DNA of 64,000 nucleotides. It comes from Rhizobiaceae bacterium (GTDB lineage: Bacteria > Pseudomonadota > Alphaproteobacteria > Rhizobiales > Rhizobiaceae). Within the stretch, counting starts at the first letter, position 1. Each line of letters starts with the position of its first letter. Location of the stretch: NCBI GenBank assembly GCA_029233925.1, contig JARGOX010000018.1, forward strand, positions 1 through 64,000, read 5' to 3'. The notes under the pieces were generated by a model. It had not been told where the DNA came from. It made no database searches and saw only the letters and a list, made by a program, of their open reading frames with translations. Below, piece after piece: positions 43,505-53,318 of this stretch. The position numbers were made by a program, and so were the translations under genes.

Positions 43505-44832
43505 CCCTTTTGACCAATGCCCGCATCCTGACCGTTGACCCGCAGATGCGGGAGATCGCCAATGGCTGGATCCATATCAAAGATGGTGTGATCTCAGCCC
43601 TCGGCGAGGGTGCCGCGCCTGCTGACGTTGCCAGTTCTGCCAATGATGTCTTGGACATGGGCGGCGACCTGATCATGCCGGGTATGGTCAATACCCATTG
43701 CCACCTGGCAATGACGCTCTTTCGCGGATTGGGCGAGGACATTGATGACCGTCTTTACCGCTATATCCTGCCGCTGGAGCGCGATTGCGTCACCGCGCCG
43801 GTCGTGGCGGCGGGATCGCGTCTGGCCGCACTTGAAATGATCCGCGGCGGCGTAACGACGGTTGCCGACATGTATTACTTCGAGGCCGAAGTGGGCCGGG
43901 CGATTGCGCAATCGGGCATGCGCGGCATTGTCGGCCAGACCCTGGGTGATTTTGATGCGCCGGATCATGACACATTTGACGAGGCCTTTGCTCTGACGGA
44001 TGCTTTGGTGGAGGAATTTGACGGCCATCCACTGGTCATTGCCTCCATTGCGCCGCATGCGCCCTATTCCACCGGCATAAAAATCATGGCCCGCGTGGCC
44101 GCCTGGGCCGAGGCCCACCCGAAAAACCCGGTTCAGATGCATCTGGCTGAAAGCGATGCCGAGATGGCCTGGTGCGCCGAGCACCACAATGCGCGTCCGG
44201 TCGAAGTGGTGGCGCGCGCGGGGCTTTTGCGGCCCGGTTTGATCGCCGCGCATTGTCTGCATATCAACGAGGCCGAAGCGGCGGAATTGGCCGGGCATGG
44301 CGTCGGCGTGGCGCATAATGCCCGTTCCAACGGCAAGGCGGGGCGCGGTATTGCACCTATAGAAATGATGCGTGCTGCCGGCGTGACGGTGGGAATTGCC
44401 ACCGACGGGGCCATGAGCGGCAATACGCTTGATCTTTTTGCGCAACTTGCGCCGGCCTCGATGTTTCAGAAAATCCTCGGCCACAGCCGTTCCGTGCTGC
44501 CGGCCCGGCAGCTTATCCGCATGGCGACCATCGAGGGCGCACGGGTGCTGGGCATGGGCGACCAGATCGGATCGCTGGAACCGGGCAAATCTGCCGATCT
44601 GATCCGCATCGCGCTGGATGATCCGCGTGTGCAGCCGATCTACGATATCTATTCAACATTGGTTTTTGCACTCAATGCCAGCGATGTGCGCGCCACGATG
44701 GTGGCCGGGCAATGGCTGATGCGCGGGCGTGAGGTCCACACATTGGATCAGGCGCGGGTGGTTGCCGAGGCGATACAGGTTGCCGGCGATTTCAACCGGC
44801 GCATTGAAGCTTTGGACAGGAGCATGACATGA
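43501..44832 (+). CDS. TRZ/ATZ-type deaminase (amidohydrolase)
   Basis: A 443-residue cytosolic amidohydrolase. Metal motif H66-C-H68 in NTHCHLAMTLFRG, then MHLAES (third His), AHCLHIN (fourth) and TDGAMSGN Asp near 302. The pattern is that of chlorohydrolase/S-adenosylhomocysteine or 8-oxoguanine/guanine deaminases. With a nucleoside hydrolase and adenine deaminase-like gene on the other side, deamination of an imported purine or related heterocycle is likely. Four-base overlap with the ATPase gene. Confidence 0.85.
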   Translation: MTLLTNARILTVDPQMREIANGWIHIKDGVISALGEGAAPADVASSANDVLDMGGDLIMPGMVNTHCHLAMTLFRGLGEDIDDRLYRYILPLERDCVTAPVVAAGSRLAALEMIRGGVTTVADMYYFEAEVGRAIAQSGMRGIVGQTLGDFDAPDHDTFDEAFALTDALVEEFDGHPLVIASIAPHAPYSTGIKIMARVAAWAEAHPKNPVQMHLAESDAEMAWCAEHHNARPVEVVARAGLLRPGLIAAHCLHINEAEAAELAGHGVGVAHNARSNGKAGRGIAPIEMMRAAGVTVGIATDGAMSGNTLDLFAQLAPASMFQKILGHSRSVLPARQLIRMATIEGARVLGMGDQIGSLEPGKSADLIRIALDDPRVQPIYDIYSTLVFALNASDVRATMVAGQWLMRGREVHTLDQARVVAEAIQVAGDFNRRIEALDRSMT

Positions 44833-46214
44833 GCGACGTTTCCGATATTCTCGACCACGTGGACGCCACACTGGACACGCGGCTGGAACGATTGTTCGAC
44901 CTGATCCGCATCCCGTCCGTGTCCACCGATCCCGGCTATGCGGATGATTGCCGACGGGCTGCCGAATGGCTGGCCGCGGATCTGGTGAGCATGGGTCTGG
45001 AGGCTTCGGTGCGCACCACGCAGGGGCACCCGATGGTGGTGGCCCATTCACCCAAGGTTTCGGGACCGCAGGTTCTGTTTTATGGCCATTATGATGTGCA
45101 GCCGGCCGACCCGATTGCCCTGTGGGATTCCGAGCCCTTCGAGCCGGTCCTGCGACCGCAACCCGATGGCGAGACGCATATCGTCGGACGCGGTGCATCC
45201 GATGACAAGGGCGCGCTGATGACCTTTGTCGAGGCGTGCCGGGCCTATGTCGAGATTCGCGGCGCCTTGCCGCTGAATGTCAAATTTCTGTTCGAGGGTG
45301 AAGAGGAGAGCGGCAGCAGGAGCCTGGCGCCTTTCCTGGAGGCAACGGCAGATGAATTGCGGGCCGACACGGTTCTGGTCTGCGACACCGATATGTGGGA
45401 CCGCGAAACGCCGGCTGTCACCACCATGCTGCGCGGTCTGGTGGGCCAGGAGATCACCATCACCTGCGCCGACAGGGATTTGCATTCGGGCATGTTCGGC
45501 AATGCCGCGCGCAATGCGGCGCAGGTCCTGGGCGATGTCATCTCCAGCCTGCGCACAAGCGATGGTGGCGTGGCGATCGCGGGCTTTTATGACGGGGTGA
45601 GCGATCTGGATCCGGCCATTGCGGCGCTTTGGGACCGCTTGCCCTTTGATCAGGAAAAATTCCTCAGCGATATCGGCCTGACCATCCCGGCAGGCGAGGC
45701 CGGCCGCTCCGTGCTGGAACAGGTCTGGGCGCGGCCGAGCTGTGAAATCAACGGCATGTGGTCAGGCTATACCGAACCCGGTTTCAAGACGGTCATTCCA
45801 GCGGTTGCCAGCGCAAAAATATCCTTCAGGCTGGTGGCTGGGCAGGACCCGGAAAAAATCCGTGCGGCCTTTCAGGACCACGTCCGCGCCCTGATCCCGG
45901 ATGATTGCTCTGTGTCCTTTGCCGACCACGGCCTGTCGCCGGCAACCAGCATGCCTACCGATGGCGCTTTCCTGAAGGCGACGCTGCAGGCCCTGAGCGA
46001 GGAATGGCAGACCGAGGCGGCGGTGGCTGGAACCGGTGGCAGCATCCCGATCATTGGCGAGTTTCAGCGGCGGCTGGGGGCTGAGGCCCTGCTGGTCGGC
46101 TTCGGCCGGTTTGACAACCGCATTCACAGCCCCAATGAAAAATACGACCTGTCGAGTTATCACAAGGGCATTCGCTCCTGGGTGCGTATACTTGATGCGT
46201 TGTCACAGGCCTGA
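44829..46214 (+). CDS. M20-family metallopeptidase (dipeptidase-like)
   Basis: A 461-residue di-zinc hydrolase. H87 and D89 (YGHYDVQPAD), D125 (GASDDKG), EGEEESGS at 156-163 (catalytic Glu and metal Glu), D in LVCDTDMW, and the C-terminal His (RIHSPNEKYDL, as NRIHSPNEK). Dimerisation insert about 200-330. It resembles CNDP-type or ArgE/DapE-type dipeptidases. Coupled to the deaminase (ATGA). Its place in a purine cluster hints at cleavage of an N-acyl or ureido group, but plain peptidase activity is equally possible. Confidence 0.88.
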   Translation: MSDVSDILDHVDATLDTRLERLFDLIRIPSVSTDPGYADDCRRAAEWLAADLVSMGLEASVRTTQGHPMVVAHSPKVSGPQVLFYGHYDVQPADPIALWDSEPFEPVLRPQPDGETHIVGRGASDDKGALMTFVEACRAYVEIRGALPLNVKFLFEGEEESGSRSLAPFLEATADELRADTVLVCDTDMWDRETPAVTTMLRGLVGQEITITCADRDLHSGMFGNAARNAAQVLGDVISSLRTSDGGVAIAGFYDGVSDLDPAIAALWDRLPFDQEKFLSDIGLTIPAGEAGRSVLEQVWARPSCEINGMWSGYTEPGFKTVIPAVASAKISFRLVAGQDPEKIRAAFQDHVRALIPDDCSVSFADHGLSPATSMPTDGAFLKATLQALSEEWQTEAAVAGTGGSIPIIGEFQRRLGAEALLVGFGRFDNRIHSPNEKYDLSSYHKGIRSWVRILDALSQA

Positions 46215-46299
46215 GGGCAAGGCGCTGCGGAGGAGAACTGCAGCGCCATGCAGTCCGGCCAAGGCCCCGTGGGGCATAATGCGGTGAGGAGAACGGCAG

Positions 46300-46950
46300 A
46301 TGAAAAAAGCATTGATCGTCTGGGGAGGCTGGGAAGGCCATACGCCGGAAGCCGGGGCCAAAGTGATTGCCGGGATGTTGGGCGAGGACGGTTTCGACGT
46401 TGAAATCTCCAATTCCACCAAAGCCTTTGCAAATCCCGATATCCACAAGCTCGACCTGATCGTTCCGATCATCACCCAGTCGAGGGCCGAGAAGGACGAG
46501 ATTTCCAATCTGGTCGCAGCGGTTGAATCCGGCGTCGGGCTTGGCGGCTATCACGGCGGCATGGGCGATTCATTTCGCGAAGCGGTCGACTATCAGTTCA
46601 TGGTCGGTGGCCAATGGGTGGCGCATCCCGGAAATATTATCGATTATCGGGTCAATATCATCGACAAGTCCGACCCGATTACCGATGGCATAGAGGATTT
46701 CGATTACCATTCAGAGCAATATTACATGCATGTCGATCCGGCCAACGACGTGCTGGCGACCACCACGTTCAGCGGCGAACATGCACCCTGGATCGACGGT
46801 GTGGTGATGCCTGTCGTTTGGAAGCGCAAACACGGCAAGGGCCGGGTCTTCTTCAATGCACTGGGCCACACGGCAGATGAATTCAACGTTCCGGAAATGC
46901 GTATCATGACGCGCAGGGGCCTGAACTGGGCAGCAGGGAGCCCTGAATGA
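46300..46950 (+). CDS. ThuA-family protein
   Basis: A 216-residue glutamine-amidotransferase-like ThuA fold protein: LIVWGGWEGHTPEAG at the start, then LDLIVPIITQSRAEKDEI, GGYHGGMGDSF (nucleophile-region motif without Cys) and a final HGKGRVFFNALGHTADEF. ThuA proteins accompany sugar catabolism genes and are not well defined. AGGAGAAC precedes ATG 46300. Its TGA directly abuts the TGA of the convergent epimerase gene. Confidence 0.85.
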   Translation: MKKALIVWGGWEGHTPEAGAKVIAGMLGEDGFDVEISNSTKAFANPDIHKLDLIVPIITQSRAEKDEISNLVAAVESGVGLGGYHGGMGDSFREAVDYQFMVGGQWVAHPGNIIDYRVNIIDKSDPITDGIEDFDYHSEQYYMHVDPANDVLATTTFSGEHAPWIDGVVMPVVWKRKHGKGRVFFNALGHTADEFNVPEMRIMTRRGLNWAAGSPE

Positions 46951-47853
46951 TCACTTTACCGCTCCATTGTCGTCGAGATACATTCTCCAATTGTATCTGG
47001 GGTTGAAGCCCAGCATCTTTTTGGCTTTCTCGTTGGAATAGAAGGTCTGCCGCTCACCGATCTGCCGGACGGGAACGCCCTGATAATAGCGATCAATCAG
47101 TTCGGCTGAAGACAGACCGACCGAATGGTCGTCATTGGATGCATTGAAGATCTGGAAGCCCAATCCGTCCGTGACAAGGCACTGGTCAACCATATGCCCC
47201 AGATCGCGGGCATCAATATAGGCAAATATGTTGCGCCGGCGCTGTGAAGGTTCGGCGATATAGGCCGGGAAGTTCTGCACATATTCATGCGGTTCAATGA
47301 CGTTGTTGATGCGGATGCCATAAATATCAAAGCCGCTGCGGCGCTGGAAGCTGCGGGCTGTGACTTCATTGACGACCTTTGACATGGCATAGCTGTCTTC
47401 GGGCACAACCGGGTGCTCCTCGTCGATCGGCAGATAGTCCGGTTTGCGCTCACCATCGGCAAAACATACGCCATAGGTTGTTTCCGAGGAGGCGAAGATG
47501 ATCTTCCTGACGCCAAGCTTCACCGCCGCATCAATGACATTGTAGGTGCCCAATGTGTTGATCCGGTAGCATTCGTTGTCGGCTGTCAACAAAAGCCGTG
47601 GAATGGCGGCAAAATGCACGACGGCATCGAAGCGGGGAACGCCGGTGCCCGGCTCCAGTTCGTCGAACCCGGCATAACTCGCAATCACATCAAACATCTG
47701 TCCGGCATTGGTGATGTCGGCTATGCGGTTGTCGACGCCGGGATGGTCGAGGGGCGTCTGGTCGACATTCAGGACCCTGTGACCCTTGTCCAGAAGATAG
47801 GCCACCGCATGGCGCCCGGCCTTGCCGGACCCGCCGGTAAAAAGTATCCGCAT
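46951..47853 (-). CDS. NAD(P)-dependent epimerase/dehydratase
   Basis: A 300-residue extended-SDR enzyme. Nucleotide motif GGSGKAG (7-13), catalytic Y155-x-x-x-K159 (DSYAMSKVVNE), and S in ASSETTYG. Overall like UDP-glucose 4-epimerase or uronate-dehydrogenase-type enzymes. Stops at 46951, directly touching the ThuA stop at 46950, with no room for a terminator between. A role in sugar breakdown together with ThuA is inferred. Confidence 0.87.
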   Translation of the reverse strand: MRILFTGGSGKAGRHAVAYLLDKGHRVLNVDQTPLDHPGVDNRIADITNAGQMFDVIASYAGFDELEPGTGVPRFDAVVHFAAIPRLLLTADNECYRINTLGTYNVIDAAVKLGVRKIIFASSETTYGVCFADGERKPDYLPIDEEHPVVPEDSYAMSKVVNEVTARSFQRRSGFDIYGIRINNVIEPHEYVQNFPAYIAEPSQRRRNIFAYIDARDLGHMVDQCLVTDGLGFQIFNASNDDHSVGLSSAELIDRYYQGVPVRQIGERQTFYSNEKAKKMLGFNPRYNWRMYLDDNGAVK

Positions 47854-48135
47854 TGTTCACTCCCGAATTTCCTTGAGGCAATTATACACGGTGAGGCGCA
47901 AAGTGCACCAGCGGGAAACAAATCCAAACCGCTGAGCACAGACGATTACATGGCGGCACGGAAGGGTATGAACACAATAGGATAAATTTCCACTGGTGTA
48001 TGAGGGATGTGCGCTTTAGCACAGTAGGGTGGGGACCATGACTTGTGCGCGAACTCGATTTGTGACAGTCGCAAAGGCGACTTTCGAGGCGGGCAATGGG
48101 CCAGGTGCAAAAGCGTGGTGGCTAGCGGGGGTGAC

Positions 48136-49424
48136 ATGCGTCAAAGAATTTCTATCGGGCTATTGACGGTTCCACTTTTTGTAGCGGCGCTCCTGGCGTC
48201 TGCTTTGGTCTATTCGCAACAGTACAACGGACCGCCCATTCGAGCAGACGGTTTCGGGTATTATGCATTCGTAACGACGGTTTTTGTTGATCGCGACATG
48301 AGCTTCAAGACAGCGATCGATCAAATAGGGCCAGGTTCGCGCCACGGGGAAAAGATCAAACCCTTTGGCTTGGGAAGAGACAATGTATCGGGGAAAATAT
48401 TCAATAAATACACGCCGGGCACGGCTGTTCTGGAGTCGCCATTCTTTCTGCTCGCTGCAGGTGCGGCCCACCTGTTTGGTTACGAACAGGACGCGTACTC
48501 CAAACCGTTTCAGGTGGCGAACGTCATTTCCGGTGCCTTCTACCTGAGCGCTGGCGTTGTCTTGCTGTTTCTCTTCCTGCAGGGTGCCGGGCACGGCAAA
48601 TTGGCCACTGTAGAAGTGATTATCATCCTCGTTTTTGCGACGAATGTAGTTTCACTACGCAACCTATGATGCATCATTTTCACACATATATTCGTTTTTT
48701 GCCGTGGCTCTTCTGGTTTACCTCACACAGCGCTATCGACAACCAAAAGAGCCATCAATTGGCCTCGCAACCCTGATCGGTTTCGTGCTTGGTCTTGTCA
48801 TCCCCCAATGCGATCGTCGGTCTTTTGCCGCTGGGCGTGCTTCTGGAACGCAGACGACTGGGGTTGGTCATCCAGCATGGCGCGGCGGCTGCATTGATTG
48901 CAGTGATGGTTTTGTCACCCATGCTTGTCTGGTGGCATAGCGTCACTGGCCAGTGGATTGTGAACTCCTACGCCGTGACGGAAAATGAGGGTTTCACGCA
49001 TTGGAAGAGCCCCTATGTCTTGAGCTTTCTGTTCAATGTTGAACGTGGATTGTTTTTTTGGGCTCCTGTCTTCTTTGTGGCATTCTGAGGTCTTGTACCT
49101 CTGGTGCGCAAAGATCGGCTTTGGGGGTGGCTTACAGTCGCTATTCTAACGCTGCAGATCTACCTTTGTTCAAGCTGGTGGGTCTGGCACTTCGGAGGAA
49201 GCTTTGGCAGTAGACCCTTCGTTGACACGACACCTCTCCTGGCGCTGCCTCTGGCCCTGGCAATCAAGGGTACACGTCAGCGTATTGGTCGCTGGATATT
49301 GGTGCCGATGGCTGCATTGATTTTTGTCGAATGTTGCCTGATGTATGGGTATTGGCGACATTTCATACCCTATTCAGGAACAACAACTGCGATCCTGAAA
49401 GCCTTGCCTGGAAAACTGTTTTGA
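48136..49424 (+). pseudogene. Decayed membrane glycosyltransferase-like gene
   Basis: Three reading frames hold one hydrophobic protein of about 425 residues. First: MRQRISIGLLTVPLFVAALL to 48669; frameshift near 48655 restores YATYDASFSHIYSFF typical of GT39-like mannosyltransferases; a second near 48800 (five C in a row) shifts to AIVGLLPLGVLLERR; then TGA 49086-49088 stops in frame just before GLVPLVRKDRLWG, continuing to 49424. Motifs GFGYYAFVTTVFVDRDMSF and KYTPGTAVLESPFFLL recall the family. It was a polytopic inner-membrane enzyme for cell-surface glycan; now non-functional. Confidence 0.8.
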
Positions 49425-49511
49425 ACGCGCCCTCAAACACCCGGAAGGACTGCACCGGTCTGCGATTTTGGCGATCCTGAACCATGTCAACGGTATGGAC
49501 CCGGACAAAAA

Positions 49512-49588
49512 TGGTGATCCCGGCGCGATTCGAACGCGCGACCCCCAGATTAGGAATCTGGTGCTCTATCCTGCTGAGCTACGGGACC
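49512..49588 (-). tRNA. tRNA-Arg(CCU)
   Basis: A 77-base cloverleaf on the minus strand. Acceptor GGTCCCG pairs with CGGGATC (one G-U); D arm with GCTCAGC...; anticodon stem CCAGA/TCTGG with loop TTCCTAA, anticodon CCT; variable loop GGGTC; T arm GCGCG-TTCGAAT-CGCGC; CCA encoded. It reads AGG codons. It lies between the decayed glycosyltransferase gene and the GMC oxidoreductase; no integrase lies nearby. Confidence 0.93.
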
Positions 49589-49720
49589 ACTGGCCCCTCA
49601 ATAGCAAACGGTGATGTGAAATCAATAAAAACATTGTTGCAGGGGGTATTTCCCTAAGGGCGGCAGGTGTTTTCCTTATCCATGAGGCCACCGAATCGAA
49701 AAGCAAAGATCGCAATGACT

Positions 49721-51130
49721 TCACCCGTCAAAATCACCATGCCTGAAGGCTGCGGAAAGATGGTCTGCAAGGCGGGCGGTCAGCGCGATCAGCGGAAAGG
49801 TGGGGTTGCCACAACCGTTGCTCGGAAAGACCGAGCTGCCGGCAGCGAACAGGTTGGAAACACCATGCACTCTCCCGTTTGAGTCTACCACGCCACGCGT
49901 AGGATCATCGCTCATCCTTGTTGTGTTCATATGGTGATTAGCGCCACCCAAGGGTTCTTCGCTCAATTGTACCCGTCCGATGCCATGCTGGCCTGATATT
50001 CGGGCAAAGAGTTCAGTCGATGCGGTATAGGTTTCTCGCATTTCGGATGTGAAATTGAATCGCAACTCACTGCGCGGATTCCCGAAAGGATCTCGTTTCG
50101 GGCTCAACGAAACCCGGTTTTCGGGAGCGCCCATCGTCTCGACATAAAAAATCAAATTCGCCATATGCGGTTCGTGGCCGCCGTCTGCCAGTGTGGCAAT
50201 CGCTGACATAATAGCGTCCCCTGGTTTTGTCTTTGCATTTTCATCGAGGCGCAGAATACCCAGTTCCGGGATGGCGTATTTGTCCTGGAGTTCCGGCGTG
50301 AGCGTATAGAACGCCTCGCCTTTTGAGCGCCAGGGCGGTCGGGTTTCCAGAAGTCTGCCTTGCCCGTAAAGATGGTCTGAGAAATTCCGGCCCACCAGAT
50401 CATGATCGTTGCCGATGCCGGCTTTATTTATGTGTGTAGGTAACAATAGAAGGCGCGCATTTTCGATGGCTCCGGCAGCCAACACGAATGAGCGCGCACG
50501 TACCGAAAAGCTGTTTCCGGCCAGCGTTTGTACCCTCACGCCATCAATCCGCTTGCCGTTGGGATTCGGGTTTATTGCCGTAACACTGGCATTGAGCAGA
50601 ACCCGCACATCTGAGCGCTTGATCTGATCGAAAAAGAACGGGCCAAGCCGCATTTCTTCCTCGCCCGCCGGGTATCGCTCGATAGGCAACAATCCGGATT
50701 GAGTCTCGGGCTCCCAACGATCCGATACGGGCTTGCGCATGCCAAGCAATTCCGCCGCTCGCTTGTAGTAGGGTCGCAGGTCTTCTGCCTTGATGGGCCA
50801 TTCCAGCCCCGGAACGCCGGGACGGGCGCGAAAAATATTCGAATTCATAACCACGGAGTGCCCGCCCCAATGATTGGTCGTTCCACCAAAAAAACGCAGC
50901 CGGGACGCGCTCAGATAATTTGATGGCAGGACGTTGCTGCTGGTAACGCCCTCGTAGACCGCTTGCGTTTCATCGTCATACTCGGTTCCACCTGCTTCAA
51001 GCAAAATCGTTGAAAACCCGGCCTGGTTCAATTCAGAAGCCAAGGTAATCCCCGCCGCACCGGCACCTATTATGCATAGGTCCGCCATCAGTCCGGTCTT
51101 GCTATCAATCTGTCGTGCATCAATGAACAT
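49721..51130 (-). CDS. GMC-family FAD oxidoreductase
   Basis: A 469-residue flavoprotein with the FAD motif GAGAAG (22-27), LEAGG, the FFGGTTNHWGG segment, an AAGAIENARLLL stretch and the C-terminal GANHHMNTTRM...AAGSSVFP...GNPT block that holds the catalytic His of the gluconate/choline/sorbose dehydrogenase branch. No signal peptide. The preceding small gene has a Tat-like start, so it may be the export partner that carries this enzyme, as in gluconate 2-dehydrogenase complexes. Confidence 0.87.
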   Translation of the reverse strand: MFIDARQIDSKTGLMADLCIIGAGAAGITLASELNQAGFSTILLEAGGTEYDDETQAVYEGVTSSNVLPSNYLSASRLRFFGGTTNHWGGHSVVMNSNIFRARPGVPGLEWPIKAEDLRPYYKRAAELLGMRKPVSDRWEPETQSGLLPIERYPAGEEEMRLGPFFFDQIKRSDVRVLLNASVTAINPNPNGKRIDGVRVQTLAGNSFSVRARSFVLAAGAIENARLLLLPTHINKAGIGNDHDLVGRNFSDHLYGQGRLLETRPPWRSKGEAFYTLTPELQDKYAIPELGILRLDENAKTKPGDAIMSAIATLADGGHEPHMANLIFYVETMGAPENRVSLSPKRDPFGNPRSELRFNFTSEMRETYTASTELFARISGQHGIGRVQLSEEPLGGANHHMNTTRMSDDPTRGVVDSNGRVHGVSNLFAAGSSVFPSNGCGNPTFPLIALTARLADHLSAAFRHGDFDG

Positions 51131-51142
51131 GAATAGGCGTTC

Positions 51143-51538
51143 TCAGAAAATAAGAGTCAGCAGGAGAGCTTCAGTTCTGGAAATTATCCAGCCTGAAACA
51201 TGAAGGGTCCGATCGTTCTTGTAGTCATCTCTTGCAAATACCCTGATTTCCTCGATCGAGAGCTCCTGGACATCCGCGGCTGAATAAGGACCGTCAGACC
51301 ATTCTCCAGCATGCTGGCGAACAGCTTCGGAAGCGGCAGTTGCGAAGTTGAAGAGCGCGTTATCGTCCGTCACTTTTTTTCGCAAATGGCGCACAAAATA
51401 GGGCGCTCTGGCATCGCTGATTCCGAGCACATCAAGGTATTCCAGCAAAGCAACCGCCGCGCCTCCCGCTGTCGCTCCTGCGGCGGCACCCAGGATAAAG
51501 CGTCGATCAAAGAGCCCGCTTTTGATATCCTCTTTCAA
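51143..51538 (-). CDS. Small Tat-signal protein, gluconate-dehydrogenase gamma-like
   Basis: A 131-residue protein starting with a Tat-type leader: FDRRFILGAAAGATAGGAAVALLEYL (RR at 12-13). The rest, about 90 residues of helices, resembles the small (subunit 3) component of membrane-bound sugar or alcohol dehydrogenases. It lies 12 bases upstream of the GMC gene in the same operon. A hitch-hiker export role for the flavoprotein is inferred. Confidence 0.65.
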   Translation of the reverse strand: MKEDIKSGLFDRRFILGAAAGATAGGAAVALLEYLDVLGISDARAPYFVRHLRKKVTDDNALFNFATAASEAVRQHAGEWSDGPYSAADVQELSIEEIRVFARDDYKNDRTLHVSGWIISRTEALLLTLIF

Positions 51539-51712
51539 GCAATTTCTCCTTGTGCCGCCGGTGAACCCTTGAGGCGACTTTCAGCATATTGCCTGCATCG
51601 ATGACTGGCAATGCGCGTCCATTAAAGATTGAAAGGCAGCCCTTGAAAGCCGCTTTCCACTATGAAATGAGCATCTGAACGGATTGAACTGCTCAGAAGG
51701 AAAAGGGCGCTC

Positions 51713-52243
51713 ATGAACAGAAAACCTGCCATTCGACAAACCGCAAAGGTTGAACTGCCTCAGATTCTTGCGGTCTATCCTTTGGCTTTTCCAGATGAAG
51801 AATTACGGCCCCTTGTGTCCGCTTTGCTCGAAGGCGAAGCGAAAGTGCTTTCTGTGGGGGCGTTCGATGGTGACATTGTAGGGCATGTTCTTTTCACCCT
51901 GTTTGACGGCGAGGGCGCCGATGACAAACGTGCTGGCGCAATGCTCGCCCCGCTGGCCGTGTTGCCCGAATATCAAGGCCAGGGTATGGGAAGCGCTCTT
52001 GTCAAGCAGGGGCTTTTGCAATTGACGTCCATGGGGACAAGACAGGTGTTTGTGCTGGGTGACCCCAATTATTATGGACGGTTCGGCTTTCAGGCCGAAC
52101 AAAATGTCGTGCCGCCCTACCCATTGCCGGAAGAATGGCGCGGCGCGTGGCAATCCATGGTGCTCAGCGACGCAAAGCCTTTGACGCCAGGCCATTGCCG
52201 TCTGCCTGATGCGTGGATGGAACCGGCGCTCTGGCAGCCATGA
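51713..52243 (+). CDS. GNAT-family N-acetyltransferase
   Basis: A 176-residue acetyltransferase. The acetyl-CoA loop LAPLAVLPEYQGQGMGSALVKQGL holds the Q/RxxGxG motif (QGQGMG, about 93-98), followed by VFVLGDPNYYGRFGF, a sequence typical of the YhbS branch. AAGG upstream. Substrate unknown. Confidence 0.87.
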   Translation: MNRKPAIRQTAKVELPQILAVYPLAFPDEELRPLVSALLEGEAKVLSVGAFDGDIVGHVLFTLFDGEGADDKRAGAMLAPLAVLPEYQGQGMGSALVKQGLLQLTSMGTRQVFVLGDPNYYGRFGFQAEQNVVPPYPLPEEWRGAWQSMVLSDAKPLTPGHCRLPDAWMEPALWQP

Positions 52244-52424
52244 GCCTGGCAAAAAAGGAATAAGTTGCTGATTCCGATATTGTTTATCTATTGTCTCTCA
52301 CTGTGCGAATGTGCACGGGCCACGAGGGGTGACGGTTATATTGCTGTGGGTCAGATGGGCAGATCGGGCACGATGTTTTAACGTGTTCGTGCGGATTTGA
52401 AAACTTGGGGTTCTCGGGGATTTT

Positions 52425-53309
52425 ATGGGTATTTTAGTCGACATTCTCTTGCCGCTTTCGCTGGCATTCATCATGTTTTCACTGGGCCTCGGCCTGACAT
52501 TGAATGACTTTGCGCGGGTGGCTGTGCAGCCCAAAGCCTTTTTGACGGGCGCCATCTCGCAGATTGTCCTGCTGCCGCTTGTTGCCTTTGGCATCCTGCA
52601 CGTGGTTCACCTGCCGCCGGAACTGGCGCTGGGCGTGATGATCCTGGCCTTCTGTCCGGGCGGCGTCACCACCAATTTTATCACCATGCTTGCCGGAGGG
52701 ACCGTCGCGCTGTCTGTCAGCCTGACCGGCGTCGTCTCTTTGTTGTCGATCATGACGGTTCCCATCCTCGTCGTGTGGTCAGCCGACTATTTTCTGGGTG
52801 CAGCGGCACCCGATATCAATGTCACCGCGCTGTCGGTCTTCATGTTTTTGATCACAGCGGTGCCCGTTGCGATCGGCATGATTGTGCGCCAGGTCTTTCC
52901 GGGTTTTGCAACCGGGGCCAAACCCTGGATGGTCGGGGCGACTATCTTTTTGTTCCTGGCCATCCTGCTGGGTGCGCTGATCACCTATTGGACGGTCTTT
53001 GTGGACAATTTTCTTGTCCTCGGGCCCTTGCTGCTGGTCTTCAACATCATTCTTCTGGCCGTGGGATATGGCCTTGGCCAGGTGATGCTTCTCGATCGGA
53101 AGGATCGCATCGCCATCGCCATTGAAACAGGCATACAAAACAGCACGCTCGGCATCACGGTGGGTAGCATGATTGCCGGATTAACAGCAGGAGCGCCGGC
53201 CTTCAGCGTGCCATCCGGCGTCTATGGCATCACCATGTATTGTGTTGCCATGCCCTTCATTATCTGGATGCGGCTGGGCATGGCGCAGGAGTCGGAAGGC
53301 GCACCATAA
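52425..53309 (+). CDS. Bile acid:sodium symporter family transporter
   Basis: A 294-residue protein with about nine to ten transmembrane segments in the BASS fold; the N-terminal PLSLAFIMFSLGLGLTLNDF and CPGGVTTNFITMLAGG segments carry the conserved E/N sodium-site positions. In bacteria such transporters carry organic anions (pantoate, keto acids). It lies ten bases before the CocE hydrolase gene, suggesting that the hydrolase acts on or produces its substrate. Confidence 0.87.
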   Translation: MGILVDILLPLSLAFIMFSLGLGLTLNDFARVAVQPKAFLTGAISQIVLLPLVAFGILHVVHLPPELALGVMILAFCPGGVTTNFITMLAGGTVALSVSLTGVVSLLSIMTVPILVVWSADYFLGAAAPDINVTALSVFMFLITAVPVAIGMIVRQVFPGFATGAKPWMVGATIFLFLAILLGALITYWTVFVDNFLVLGPLLLVFNIILLAVGYGLGQVMLLDRKDRIAIAIETGIQNSTLGITVGSMIAGLTAGAPAFSVPSGVYGITMYCVAMPFIIWMRLGMAQESEGAP

Positions 53310-53318
53310 AATTCCGTT

